64,000 nt of DNA from Flavobacterium chryseum (GTDB lineage Bacteria; Bacteroidota; Bacteroidia; Flavobacteriales; Flavobacteriaceae): assembly GCF_004362015.1 (NCBI RefSeq), contig NZ_SNWW01000003.1, positions 496,001 to 560,000 of the forward strand, given 5' to 3'. The translations under genes and the position numbers were made by a program. The notes under the pieces were generated by a model. The model searched no databases, was not told the origin of the DNA, and worked only from the letters and a program-made list of their open reading frames with translations. The first letter of the stretch is position 1, and every line of letters begins with the position of its first letter. Shown in pieces: positions 1-8,985 of this stretch.

Positions 1-232
1 AAATAACGTTGTCTGATGCCCATTTTTGAAATTCAGTTGTTTTCAGAACTTCATTTTGCAAACGAATACACCATCCGCACCAATCACTTCCTGTAAAAAA
101 CATCAGCATTGGTTTATTTTCTTTATTACTTACCGTAATTGCTTCTTTTACATCAGTATACCATTTTAACTCTTGTGCTTGCGAAGCAAAGGCGCCAGCG
201 ATAAACAAGGCGATTAAAAATATTTTTTTCAT
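1..232 (-). CDS. Thioredoxin-fold exported protein, 3' end outside window
   Basis: The reading frame begins at an ATG ending at 232 and runs off the left edge, so only about 77 N-terminal residues are seen. It opens with a hydrophobic signal peptide (MKKIFLIALFIAGAFASQAQ) and then shows a WCGWC redox motif in the setting FFTGSDWCGWC, the CXXC active site of thioredoxin-like proteins. Family knowledge suggests a periplasmic thiol-disulfide oxidoreductase or DUF255/thioredoxin_7-type protein; the exact subfamily cannot be told without the C-terminus. It reads in the same direction as the peptide transporters, 52 bp downstream of their last stop, but has its own possible promoter. Confidence 0.8.
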   Translation of the reverse strand, partial: MKKIFLIALFIAGAFASQAQELKWYTDVKEAITVSNKENKPMLMFFTGSDWCGWCIRLQNEVLKTTEFQKWASDNVI

Positions 233-250
233 GGTCATTTTAATTTTTTA

Positions 251-278
251 CAAAGCTAAACAAAATTTAAATCGCAAA
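251..278 (-). promoter_or_regulatory. Possible Bacteroidota-type promoter for the thioredoxin-fold gene
   Basis: On the minus strand TAGCTTTG (complement of 251-258) fits the TAnnTTTG -7 box, and a TTTG lies upstream (complement of 275-278). The spacer is 16 bp, shorter than the usual 19-21, so the call is weak. It would start transcription about 12 bases before the ATG. Confidence 0.35.
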
Positions 279-284
279 ATGTAT

Positions 285-1769
285 CTATTTTACTTCTTGC
301 ATTAATTTTTTTATCAAAGGCGTAGTTACAATCAAAACAATACCTGCAATTAAAGAATATAATGCCAATTGATAATATCCATCTGTGTAAGCAATAAGTT
401 TAGACATTAAAGTTGTTCCGGTATTTGCATTCGACATTTCTGAACCAAGTTTTCCTGCAGCAAATTGCCCGAAGGCACTTGATAAAAACCAAAGCCCCAT
501 CATCATACCAAATAATCTTTTTGGTGATAATTTTGTAATTACAGACATTCCAATTGGTCCAATACATAATTCACCAAGTGTATACAACAAGTAACCCAGG
601 GCAAATACATTTAGAGAACTTAATCCTTTTTCATCAATAAAAAATCTGGCGCTATAAAAAATAAAGAAACCAGCGGCTAACAATATAAAAGAGAATCCGA
701 ATTTAATAACGGTATTAGGTTCGATTTTTCTTTTGTAAAGAAAGATCCATAACAATCCAACTAAAGGGCTAAAAATAATAACATACAATGAATTTATACT
801 ATTATTAACCACATTTGGATCTATGTGAAAAAAAAACAGCTTATTTGTTAAGTTATCTTTTGCAAACAACGACAAAGAACCACCTGATTGCTCAGAGATT
901 GCCATAAACATGAAATATCCGAAGATAAATACAAAGGCTGCCAAAAGTTTATATTGTTGTTTTCTATCTTCTATTCTCAATAATTCAAACAAAAAGTATA
1001 CTAATGCCGCAACACCAATTGAATACATAAAATACTCCGTAAAATCAGAATTTATAACCATGATATAAACCAATGGAATTACTAAAAATGATCCTACATA
1101 AACGGCTATTTCATAAAGGTTACGTTTTTTAGGAGTATGATTTTCTAAAGGAGAATTTCCTATTGGTGCTAAATGTTTTTTTGTTAAAAGAAAAGTAACA
1201 ACACCAATAATCATAACAATTGCTGCAGAAAGAAAACATAAACTCCAGGAATAATTTTTTCCTAAATAAATAGGAATAGCGCCTCCCAGCATTCCGCCTA
1301 TATTAATTCCGGCGTAAAATAATCCATAACCAGCGTCACGTCTTCCGTCTTTTTCATGATATAATTCACCAACCATTGACGAAACGTTAGGTTTAAAAAA
1401 GCCGGTTCCAATAATAGAAAGTGTTATTCCGTAATAAAAGAAATCATGCGGATTTGCAGCAATAAGTAAATTACCTAAAATCATCACGATTCCTCCAAAA
1501 AGAAGTGACTTTTTAAATCCTAAAATTTTATCTGCAAAAATTCCTCCAATAAAAGTAAAAGCATAAACAAATGCCTGAATAGCTCCATATTGAAGATTTG
1601 CTTTTCCTTCGAGCAAACCTAATTGGTCTACCATAAAAAAAGCTAAAACCCCTCTCATTCCATAAAAGCAAAAACGCTCCCACATTTCAACTAAAAATAA
1701 ATACCACAACTGTTTTGGATATTTACCTTTAAAATTTTGAATTTCCTCTAAAGCTGTATTGTTTTCCAT
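285..1769 (-). CDS. POT/PTR family proton-coupled peptide transporter (paralogue 2)
   Basis: This is a multi-spanning inner-membrane protein of about 494 residues. Near the N-terminus it has the POT-family ExxERFxxYG signature (EMWERFCFYGMR), and an FFKPNVSSMVG segment (the PTR2 family signature region) follows. Members import di- and tripeptides with protons. An in-frame ATG at 1784 would overlap the upstream transporter by 14 bp; I chose the ATG at 1769 (MENNTALEE) because it removes the overlap and leaves the family-typical short N-terminus. It is immediately downstream of a paralogue and of a DPP-IV-like peptidase, which supports a peptide-nutrition role. Substrate range is not known. Confidence 0.88.
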   Translation of the reverse strand: MENNTALEEIQNFKGKYPKQLWYLFLVEMWERFCFYGMRGVLAFFMVDQLGLLEGKANLQYGAIQAFVYAFTFIGGIFADKILGFKKSLLFGGIVMILGNLLIAANPHDFFYYGITLSIIGTGFFKPNVSSMVGELYHEKDGRRDAGYGLFYAGINIGGMLGGAIPIYLGKNYSWSLCFLSAAIVMIIGVVTFLLTKKHLAPIGNSPLENHTPKKRNLYEIAVYVGSFLVIPLVYIMVINSDFTEYFMYSIGVAALVYFLFELLRIEDRKQQYKLLAAFVFIFGYFMFMAISEQSGGSLSLFAKDNLTNKLFFFHIDPNVVNNSINSLYVIIFSPLVGLLWIFLYKRKIEPNTVIKFGFSFILLAAGFFIFYSARFFIDEKGLSSLNVFALGYLLYTLGELCIGPIGMSVITKLSPKRLFGMMMGLWFLSSAFGQFAAGKLGSEMSNANTGTTLMSKLIAYTDGYYQLALYSLIAGIVLIVTTPLIKKLMQEVK

Positions 1770-1770
1770 A

Positions 1771-3456
1771 TTATCTAACACCATGCATCATTTTTTTCAA
1801 GAATGGAGTCAACGCAAATAAGACAATTGCTGCGATACCAGTAAGAACAACAAAAACCATAAAAAACTCGTATAGATTATGAATTTCGAATCCGGCAAAA
1901 AAGTGATTATGTGCACTAATTTGGTGTTGCTCTAAAAGCGATAATTGCTCTGCTGTTGGTGTTATTTTATGATCTAAAACTGCCTGAAGATCAATTCCTA
2001 ATTCTTTTGCTTTTACGAATTTATCACCAGTTGCAGGTAAGATAGAACCCAAAGTTCCTCCTAAAGCATATCCAGATGCATTCGATAAGAAAAATACTCC
2101 GTATAATAATGACGCAAAACGTTTTGGAGATAATTTACCTACCAACGATAAACCAATTGGAGATAAACACAACTCAGCACATGTATTTAAGAAATATAAT
2201 AAGATAAGCCATTTTACCAATAACAAACCAGATGTTCCTATATAAGAAACCTGAGTTGCAATCATAAAGAAACTCACGCAGATTATTACTAAACCGGCAG
2301 CTAATTTTACGGGAGAAATTGGCTCTTTGTTATTTGCTCTCAAAGTATCCCAAAGTATACTAAAAGGAACAGCCATTATAACTACAAATAATCCATTAAA
2401 AATTTGAACCATTGACGGAGGCATTAGATATCCAAAGAAATGTCTATCCGTTTGATTGTCGGCTATAAAAGTTAATGATGAACCTGCCTGTTCAAAAGCA
2501 GCCCAAAAGAAAATAATAAAGAACGAAACGATATAAATTACAATAATTCTGTCTCTTTCAATTTTAGTTAAAGAAGTATCTGAAATAATTAATCCGGCCA
2601 AAGCCAATCCACTAGAATAAATCAAAGTATAAATTAAATTCTGACCTACAGCATAATGAAAAAAGAACCCTAAAGCAATAAATGCAATTCCTGCAATAGT
2701 AAGCGCTTTATTAGAAAAATTAGCTTTTTGTGATTCTCCTTCTTCAAAATCTTCTGCTACATTTTTAGAAGGCAAACCTCCTAATGGTCTTCCTTCCGGA
2801 GAAACTACATACTTATTTTTTAAGAAGTAAAAAAGAACAGTTCCGATAAGCATTGCAGCAGAAGCCGCCAAAAATCCCCATCTAAAAGCGTGAATATCTC
2901 TAATTCCTCCAGAATCTTTAACATCTCCTAACAAAGGACAAATAGACTGGCCTAAGAAAGCACCAATATTGATTCCCATGTAAAAAATAGTAAAAGCTGT
3001 ATCTAGTTTTGTTTTTTCTTGTTTTGGATACAAACTTCCCACCATACTTGAAATGTTTGGTTTGAAGAATCCGTTACCAAAAACAATAACACCTAATCCG
3101 CAATACATAATAGCTTTAGCTACTGCCAGATTAGATTCAAAAATACTTCCGCTGGTAAACAATAACATTTGCCCAACAGCCATTAATAATCCACCTAATA
3201 AAATACAATTTCTGTTACCTAAAAAACGATCGGCAACAAATCCGCCTAACATTGGTGTTAAATAACAAAGCCCAAGAAAACCTCCATAAATCAATGAGGC
3301 TTCTTCTTCTTTCATCAACAATGAGTTAACAAGAAATAAAGTCAATAAAGCCCGCATTCCATAAAAATTGAACCTCTCCCACATCTCCGTTCCAAACAAA
3401 ACCCACAGTCCTTTTGGATGCGCCGTTTTCACTTGAGTTTCTTCCATATTATTCAC
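1771..3456 (-). CDS. POT/PTR family proton-coupled peptide transporter (paralogue 1)
   Basis: This 561-residue membrane protein carries the POT signature EMWERFNFYGMR and the FFKPNISSMVG motif shared with its downstream paralogue. It is about 65 residues longer than that neighbour, through larger hydrophilic loops around residues 215-245 and a segment before the last helices (around residues 480-515). The start could be the first ATG or a second ATG three codons in. It lies 26 bp downstream of the peptidase and just before the second transporter, so the three genes are probably co-transcribed. Inferred role: uptake of the di/tripeptides that the peptidase releases. Confidence 0.88.
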   Translation of the reverse strand: MNNMEETQVKTAHPKGLWVLFGTEMWERFNFYGMRALLTLFLVNSLLMKEEEASLIYGGFLGLCYLTPMLGGFVADRFLGNRNCILLGGLLMAVGQMLLFTSGSIFESNLAVAKAIMYCGLGVIVFGNGFFKPNISSMVGSLYPKQEKTKLDTAFTIFYMGINIGAFLGQSICPLLGDVKDSGGIRDIHAFRWGFLAASAAMLIGTVLFYFLKNKYVVSPEGRPLGGLPSKNVAEDFEEGESQKANFSNKALTIAGIAFIALGFFFHYAVGQNLIYTLIYSSGLALAGLIISDTSLTKIERDRIIVIYIVSFFIIFFWAAFEQAGSSLTFIADNQTDRHFFGYLMPPSMVQIFNGLFVVIMAVPFSILWDTLRANNKEPISPVKLAAGLVIICVSFFMIATQVSYIGTSGLLLVKWLILLYFLNTCAELCLSPIGLSLVGKLSPKRFASLLYGVFFLSNASGYALGGTLGSILPATGDKFVKAKELGIDLQAVLDHKITPTAEQLSLLEQHQISAHNHFFAGFEIHNLYEFFMVFVVLTGIAAIVLFALTPFLKKMMHGVR

Positions 3457-3482
3457 TATTTATTAAGGTTGATAAAGTTATA

Positions 3483-5654
3483 TTATAAATTTTCTTTTAT
3501 AAAGTTAGTCATTTTATTATAGAGCTGAATTCTCGTTTTACCACCATAAATACCATGGTTTTTATCAGGATATATTTGAGAATCAAACTGTTTGTTCGCC
3601 TGAATTAGTGCTTCCATCATCTGCATTGAATTTTGCACATGAACGTTGTCATCACCAGATCCGTGAATCAATAAAAATTTACCTTTCAATTTATCAACGT
3701 GATTTATTGGAGAGTTTTGGTCGTATCCGCTTGCATTTTCCTGTGGCGTATGCATGTATCTTTCTGTGTAAACGCTGTCATAAAAACGCCAGTTGGTTAC
3801 CGGAGCAACTGCAATTGCCATTTTGAAAACATCATTGCCTTGAAAAATACAGTTTGAAGCCATAAAACCACCATAACTCCATCCGAAGATTCCAATTCTT
3901 GAAGCATCAACGTATGGATATGCTCCAATTACTTTTGCAGCATCAATTTGATCTTCAACTTCGTATTTTCCTAATTCTTTTTGAGTTACTTTTTTGAAAT
4001 CAGCACCTTTAAAACCTGTTCCTCTACCGTCAACACAAGCTACAATATAACCTTGTTGTGTAAGCGAAAGAAACCAGTAATCGTCTGTATTATTCCAATC
4101 GTTATTTACTTGTTGAGATCCCGGACCAGAATATTGATACATGAAAACCGGATATTTTTTTGAAGGATCAAAATCTTTTGGTTTCAAAATCCATGCATTC
4201 AATTCATTTCCTTTAGCCGTTTTTAAAACAAAGAATTCTTTAGCAGGAAGATTATACGCTTTCAATTTATCAGCAAGTGCCTGATTGTTTTCGATAACCT
4301 GAATTTCTTTTCCGGTTTTACTTTCGTTTAAAGTATAAGTTGTAGGCTGTAAATTACTAGAGAAAGTTGTAATAAAGTATTGGAAATTTGGACTGAAAGT
4401 CGCTGCACTTGTTCCAACTTTTGTAGTTAAACGAACTTTGTTTTTTCCATCTAAAGCAATGCGGTAAATATCTCTGTTAATTGAACCATTTTCTGTAGAT
4501 TGATAGAAAATAGTTTTAGTTTTTTCGTCGAAACCGTAGTAAGATACTACTTCCCAGTTTCCTTTTGTAACCTGATTTTTAAGTTTTCCTGTTTTATCAT
4601 ACACATATATATGATTAAAACCGTCTTTTTCGCTGGTCCAGATAAAACTGTTGTCTTTTAAGAAAGTTAAATTATCTGTAACATCAACATAAGCTTTATC
4701 TTTTTCATTCAAAACAACTTTTGCTGTAGCGGTTGTACCGTCAATAAATAGTAAATCTAAGTTATCCTGGTGGCGGTTTAAAACCTGAGCCGACAATGTA
4801 TTATTATCATTTGTCCATTGCATTCTTGCTATGTAAAAATCATTATAATTTCCTAAATCAACTTTTTTACCAGCATTTCCTGCAACATCATAAACATGTA
4901 ATGAAACTACTGAATTTTTTTCTCCGGCTTTAGGATATTTAAATGTTTCAACCGTTGGGTATAAATCTTTCTTGAAAATTGACATTGAAAATTCCGGAAC
5001 GGCACTTTCATCAAAACGAATGTAAGCTAGTTTTTTACTGTCTTTGCTCCAGTCGAATGCACGCACAAAAGCAAATTCTTCTTCATAAACCCAATCCGTA
5101 ATACCATTTATAATTGCATTTTTCTTTCCATCAGTGGTAACTGCTGTTGATTTTTTTGAAGCAACATCGTAAACATATAAATTGTTTTCCTTTGCATAAG
5201 CAATTTTAGTTCCGTCAGGTGAAAAAGTCGGTTCCTGAATCTGAAAATCAAAAAGCTTTGTTAGCGATTTAGATGTAATATCATACAAAAAATAATCTGC
5301 TGTAAAAGAGTGACGGAAAATTTGGTTTGTATTACAAGCAATTAAAATCTTTTTTTCAGAAGCATCAAAAGTATAGCTGTCGATTCCGTCTGCAAGTTCC
5401 TTATGGTTTTTTGTATCGATTAAATTTGATACTTTTTTTAGCGTTGCAAAGTCATATAAATCAATCTGCATGCTTCTGTTAGCCTGATCAACATTCAGAA
5501 CAGTATATTGATCTGTGTTTTTTAGCGATTGCAATTCATCCATTCCCTTGGCACGAAATGCTCCACTATAAATATTTTCGACTGTAATTTTTTGCTGGCC
5601 AAAAACGGTAGCAACTAAAAACAAAAATATAACAGTAAGTTTACTTGTATTCAT
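3483..5654 (-). CDS. S9 family dipeptidyl peptidase IV-like serine peptidase
   Basis: This 723-residue protein has a signal peptide (MNTSKLTVIFLFLVATVFGQ), a beta-propeller N-terminal domain and a C-terminal alpha/beta-hydrolase. The catalytic triad is visible as Ser593 in GWSYGG, Asp668 in GSGDDNVH and His700 in DKNHGIYGG. The propeller holds WVYEEEF, the double-glutamate motif by which DPP-IV enzymes bind the free amino end of the substrate. It should therefore release X-Pro or X-Ala dipeptides from oligopeptides in the periplasm. The two POT transporters just downstream fit import of those dipeptides. No lipobox is seen. Confidence 0.92.
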   Translation of the reverse strand: MNTSKLTVIFLFLVATVFGQQKITVENIYSGAFRAKGMDELQSLKNTDQYTVLNVDQANRSMQIDLYDFATLKKVSNLIDTKNHKELADGIDSYTFDASEKKILIACNTNQIFRHSFTADYFLYDITSKSLTKLFDFQIQEPTFSPDGTKIAYAKENNLYVYDVASKKSTAVTTDGKKNAIINGITDWVYEEEFAFVRAFDWSKDSKKLAYIRFDESAVPEFSMSIFKKDLYPTVETFKYPKAGEKNSVVSLHVYDVAGNAGKKVDLGNYNDFYIARMQWTNDNNTLSAQVLNRHQDNLDLLFIDGTTATAKVVLNEKDKAYVDVTDNLTFLKDNSFIWTSEKDGFNHIYVYDKTGKLKNQVTKGNWEVVSYYGFDEKTKTIFYQSTENGSINRDIYRIALDGKNKVRLTTKVGTSAATFSPNFQYFITTFSSNLQPTTYTLNESKTGKEIQVIENNQALADKLKAYNLPAKEFFVLKTAKGNELNAWILKPKDFDPSKKYPVFMYQYSGPGSQQVNNDWNNTDDYWFLSLTQQGYIVACVDGRGTGFKGADFKKVTQKELGKYEVEDQIDAAKVIGAYPYVDASRIGIFGWSYGGFMASNCIFQGNDVFKMAIAVAPVTNWRFYDSVYTERYMHTPQENASGYDQNSPINHVDKLKGKFLLIHGSGDDNVHVQNSMQMMEALIQANKQFDSQIYPDKNHGIYGGKTRIQLYNKMTNFIKENL

Positions 5655-5773
5655 TTGAATTAATTTAAATATAAAAAGAGCCCAATTTTAGTGAAAAAAA
5701 TAAACATAATACACATTTTAAGTGTTAAATGTTAAAAAAAATAACGATTGCGTACTTTTCAATTTTTAAATAG

Positions 5774-5805
5774 TTTACAAACAAACCCTTAAATTGGTAT
5801 ATTTG
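5774..5805 (+). promoter_or_regulatory. Promoter of the HMG-CoA reductase operon
   Basis: TATATTTG at 5798-5805 is an exact TAnnTTTG -7 box. TTTA at 5774-5777 sits 20 bp upstream in place of the -33 TTTG. It predicts a short leader of about 20-25 bases before the ATG at 5835. Confidence 0.55.
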
Positions 5806-5834
5806 CGACAACATTACTATTTAAAATACTGAAA

Positions 5835-7148
5835 ATGAACAACGCTGTTGCCGGATTTTCTAAATTATCCAAAAAAGAAAAAATAAACTGGATCGCTAAC
5901 GAATATTTTTCAACGCCTGACGAAGCGCTTAATATAATAAGAAATTACTGGAATTCAGATGAAAGGCTTCAACAATTACACGACGATTTCATAGAAAACA
6001 CGATTACCAATCTATATATTCCATTAGGAGTTGCGCCAAATTTTTTAATTAACGGAAGTTATAAAACGATCCCAATGGCAATTGAGGAAAGTTCTGTTGT
6101 TGCCGCAGCTTCAAAATCTGCTAAATATTGGGCAACACGCGGCGGATTTAAAGCAACTGTAATTGATACAGAAAAAATTGGCCAGGTACATTTTACTTTT
6201 AATGGAGATGCTGCAAAACTGCAATCTTTCTTCGAAAATATAAAATCTAAACTTTTCTCCGACACGCAAAGCATCACCAAAAACATGCAGCAACGTGGCG
6301 GAGGAATTTTAGATATTAAGCTTAAAGACAAAAGAAGTTTACTGGAGAACTATTTTCAGCTTCATGCTACTTTTGAAACTAAGGATAGCATGGGAGCTAA
6401 TTTTATCAATTCTTGTCTCGAACAATTTGCTTCTACTTTAAAAGAAGAGTTTCAAAATTCTGAGTTATTTTCAGAAAATGAAACGCTTACTGTAATTATG
6501 AGTATTTTGTCTAATTATGTTCCGAATTGCCTTGTAAGAGCTGAAGTATCTTGCCCTGTTGAAGATTTAACGGAAAAACACATTCCGAATCCACAAGAAT
6601 TTGCTGAGCGTTTTGTGCAGGCTGTGCAAATTGCCGAAGTTGAACCTTTTAGAGCCGTAACACACAACAAAGGTATTATGAATGGTGTCGATGGCGTTAT
6701 TCTGGCAACAGGAAATGACTTTAGAGCAATTGAAGCCGGCGTACACGCTTATGCTTCACGCAATGGCCAGTATGCCAGTTTATCGCATGCTAAAATCGAA
6801 AACGGAATATTTACTTTTTGGTTGGAAATTCCTTTAGCTTTAGGTACCGTTGGCGGACTAACTTCTTTACATCCTTTGGTAAAATTGTGTCTGGAAATTC
6901 TTGAAAAACCATCTGCTTCTGAATTAATGCAAATTGTTGCCGTTGCCGGATTAGCTCAAAACTTTGCTGCTTTGCGTTCGTTAACTACAACCGGAATTCA
7001 GGAAGGCCACATGAAAATGCATTTAAACAATATCATCAATCAGTTTGAAGCTACTGAAAGCGAACGTAATTTAATTAAAGCTCATTTCAAGAAAAATGCT
7101 ATTTCACATAGTGCTGTAGTTGAGTTTATTGAAAATTTAAGAAAATAA
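5835..7148 (+). CDS. Hydroxymethylglutaryl-CoA reductase, class II (degradative-type sequence)
   Basis: This 437-residue protein has class II HMG-CoA reductase landmarks: the substrate-binding IPMAIEESSVVAAAS segment with its catalytic glutamate, the SMGANFINS motif, the GVDGVILATGND segment and the late catalytic-histidine region QEGHMKMHL. It reduces HMG-CoA to mevalonate with NAD(P)H in the cytosol. In Flavobacteriia this enzyme serves the biosynthetic mevalonate pathway. It is followed 19 bp later by a GHMP kinase, while the mevalonate kinase and decarboxylase genes lie about 35 kb away in the same window, so the pathway is split over two loci. Confidence 0.93.
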   Translation: MNNAVAGFSKLSKKEKINWIANEYFSTPDEALNIIRNYWNSDERLQQLHDDFIENTITNLYIPLGVAPNFLINGSYKTIPMAIEESSVVAAASKSAKYWATRGGFKATVIDTEKIGQVHFTFNGDAAKLQSFFENIKSKLFSDTQSITKNMQQRGGGILDIKLKDKRSLLENYFQLHATFETKDSMGANFINSCLEQFASTLKEEFQNSELFSENETLTVIMSILSNYVPNCLVRAEVSCPVEDLTEKHIPNPQEFAERFVQAVQIAEVEPFRAVTHNKGIMNGVDGVILATGNDFRAIEAGVHAYASRNGQYASLSHAKIENGIFTFWLEIPLALGTVGGLTSLHPLVKLCLEILEKPSASELMQIVAVAGLAQNFAALRSLTTTGIQEGHMKMHLNNIINQFEATESERNLIKAHFKKNAISHSAVVEFIENLRK

Positions 7149-7167
7149 TTGAAGAGCTGAAACAAGA

Positions 7168-8088
7168 ATGAAAACAACCTTTTATAGTAACGGAAAACTC
7201 TTAATTACAGGTGAATACTTGGTTTTAGATGGTGCGAAAGCTTTTGCTTTACCCACAAAATTTGGTCAAAATTTAGTTGTCGAAAGTGGATTAAATCAGG
7301 AAATACAATGGAAGAGCTATAACTACGATAATCACATTTGGTTTGAAGACGTTATTCTTTTTTCTGAAATTATAAATAATGTTCAGGATAAGGTTGAAAC
7401 TGTAAGAACTACTTTAATTAATATTTTACACGAAGCTTATCTTTTAAATCCGGCTTTCATTAATGATGCTGAAGGATATAAAATAAGCACTCATCTTACT
7501 TTTCCAAAAAATTGGGGATTAGGAACTTCCTCTACTTTACTAAACAATATAGCACAATGGGCAAAAATTGATGCTTTTACGCTGCTTAATAACAGTTTTG
7601 GAGGCAGTGGTTACGATATTGCCTGCGCACAAAATCATACTGCTATTACTTATCGTTTGGATCAGGGTTTACCAATTGTTGAAACTCTAGATTTTAATCC
7701 TGATTTTACTGAAAACATTCACTTTGTATACCTTAATAAGAAACAAAACAGCAAATCTGCTATAAGCGCGTATTATAATAACAAAAATGAAAATTTAGCT
7801 GAAAATATTTCGGCTAATAATAAAATAACTGATTTGGTTTTGAATGCTAAAACTACAAAAGAATTTGCTTTGGCTCTTCAAAAACATGAAATTCAATTGA
7901 GTAATATATTGGAAATTCGAACTATTAAAGAAATAGCTTTTCCGGATTTTAACGGCGTTATTAAAAGCCTTGGCGCCTGGGGCGGTGATTTTGTAATGGT
8001 AATTTCTAAAGAAGATCCGAAAGCTTATTTTGTTTCAAAAGGGTATGAAACTATACTTTCCTACGACGAAATGATTTTGCAAAAATAA
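7168..8088 (+). CDS. GYDIA-type GHMP kinase, candidate mevalonate-pathway kinase
   Basis: This 306-residue GHMP kinase has motif 1 as GKLLITGEYLVLDGAKAFALP, an ATP-binding loop GLGTSSTLLNN that lacks the usual GLGSSAA residues, and a GSGYDIACA motif in place of the common third motif. The GYDIA sequence is typical of a Bacteroidota-specific GHMP kinase group. It directly follows HMG-CoA reductase. Because a separate, canonical mevalonate kinase is encoded at 43750, phosphomevalonate kinase is the attractive inferred activity, but the sequence alone does not prove the substrate. Confidence 0.82.
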   Translation: MKTTFYSNGKLLITGEYLVLDGAKAFALPTKFGQNLVVESGLNQEIQWKSYNYDNHIWFEDVILFSEIINNVQDKVETVRTTLINILHEAYLLNPAFINDAEGYKISTHLTFPKNWGLGTSSTLLNNIAQWAKIDAFTLLNNSFGGSGYDIACAQNHTAITYRLDQGLPIVETLDFNPDFTENIHFVYLNKKQNSKSAISAYYNNKNENLAENISANNKITDLVLNAKTTKEFALALQKHEIQLSNILEIRTIKEIAFPDFNGVIKSLGAWGGDFVMVISKEDPKAYFVSKGYETILSYDEMILQK

Positions 8089-8125
8089 ATCGAAAGCCTA
8101 AATCTATTGCAAGAAAATAAACTAA

Positions 8126-8602
8126 TTAAAAGTTTACCTTCTTGTTATTTTGTTTTGTTTCTAATCGTCGAACTTTTTGATTTTCCTGTCCATTAGATTC
8201 AATAAGTGTATTATGTAATCGCTCGGCCATTTTTTCGATACTATTTGTAATAGAATCATATACCAATTCCATTCTGCGATGTTTCTCTTCTTTTACCGCT
8301 TTTAAAACATCTTCAACAAAAAATTTATCATATTTTTCAGCAACAGAATCACGAGTATTAGTAAGCCTGATAACATAATCATTGCTTAAGATCGTAACTT
8401 TAAAGTGCTGTTCTTCGTTACTTAAATAATACTTACCACCTAATTCGTCGACATTGATATCAGTACTGCTCACTTTTAAAAGTTCAGTAATTATCCCGAA
8501 AATATGATTTTCTATTTTGGAGTAAACCCTCGGCCTCTTTTTTAAAAATTTAAAAGTAAAAAACATCAAATGCTTTATTTTTTTAGAGTAATTATCTACC
8601 AT
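8126..8602 (-). CDS. Hypothetical protein, 158 aa
   Basis: I do not recognise a named family. The protein is charged and appears soluble. It has no signal peptide and no clear membrane segment. It starts MVDNYSKKIKHLMFF, has a central beta-rich stretch (ELGGKYYLSNEEQHFKVTIL), then a long charged helix around residues 90-140 that could form a coiled coil, and a basic tail. It converges with the GHMP kinase with only 37 bp between stops, and no terminator hairpin is evident there. Its upstream neighbour on this strand is more than 380 bp away, so it is probably a single-gene transcript. Confidence 0.65.
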   Translation of the reverse strand: MVDNYSKKIKHLMFFTFKFLKKRPRVYSKIENHIFGIITELLKVSSTDINVDELGGKYYLSNEEQHFKVTILSNDYVIRLTNTRDSVAEKYDKFFVEDVLKAVKEEKHRRMELVYDSITNSIEKMAERLHNTLIESNGQENQKVRRLETKQNNKKVNF

Positions 8603-8920
8603 TTATCTGCAAATTTCAATAAGTCTAACTAACTATAATCTAATTTGTTAAAATAAAAATTCGGACAAATTAACTGTAATATTTTCAATATCACAAATTT
8701 TTTAAATTATATTTCTATTATTCCTATATAACTAAAGAAAAATAGAGCGAATTTTATTACGAAATTATCGTGAATTTTCTTAACAAATAGAAAAAGAAAA
8801 ACATTTATTCCTTATAAAACAATTGCGGACAATTCAGTTTTTATTCCGAATTATATACGAGTAATTCTTTATTATAGTTTTAAACGCTGATAAAAAAATT
8901 ACTTTAAAACTTAGATTCAA
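8603..8920. other. AT-rich gene-free stretch
   Basis: About 320 bases without a supportable gene. The part nearest 8603 must hold the promoter of the minus-strand hypothetical gene, but I could not find a good TAnnTTTG box. The rest shows no clear repeat, RNA fold or reading frame. Confidence 0.5.
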
Positions 8921-8959
8921 AAAAACCCGAAACATTCAAAATGAACGCTTCGGGTTTTT
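8921..8959 (-). terminator. Intrinsic terminator of the ppiD-like operon
   Basis: An 11-bp stem (AAAAACCCGAA at 8921-8931 with TTCGGGTTTTT at 8949-8959) has A/T tracts on both sides. It lies 27 bp beyond the stop of the peptidyl-prolyl isomerase gene on the minus strand. It could also stop transcripts in the other direction. Confidence 0.8.
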
Positions 8960-8985
8960 TATATTTTTCTTTTATCTACTAATAA

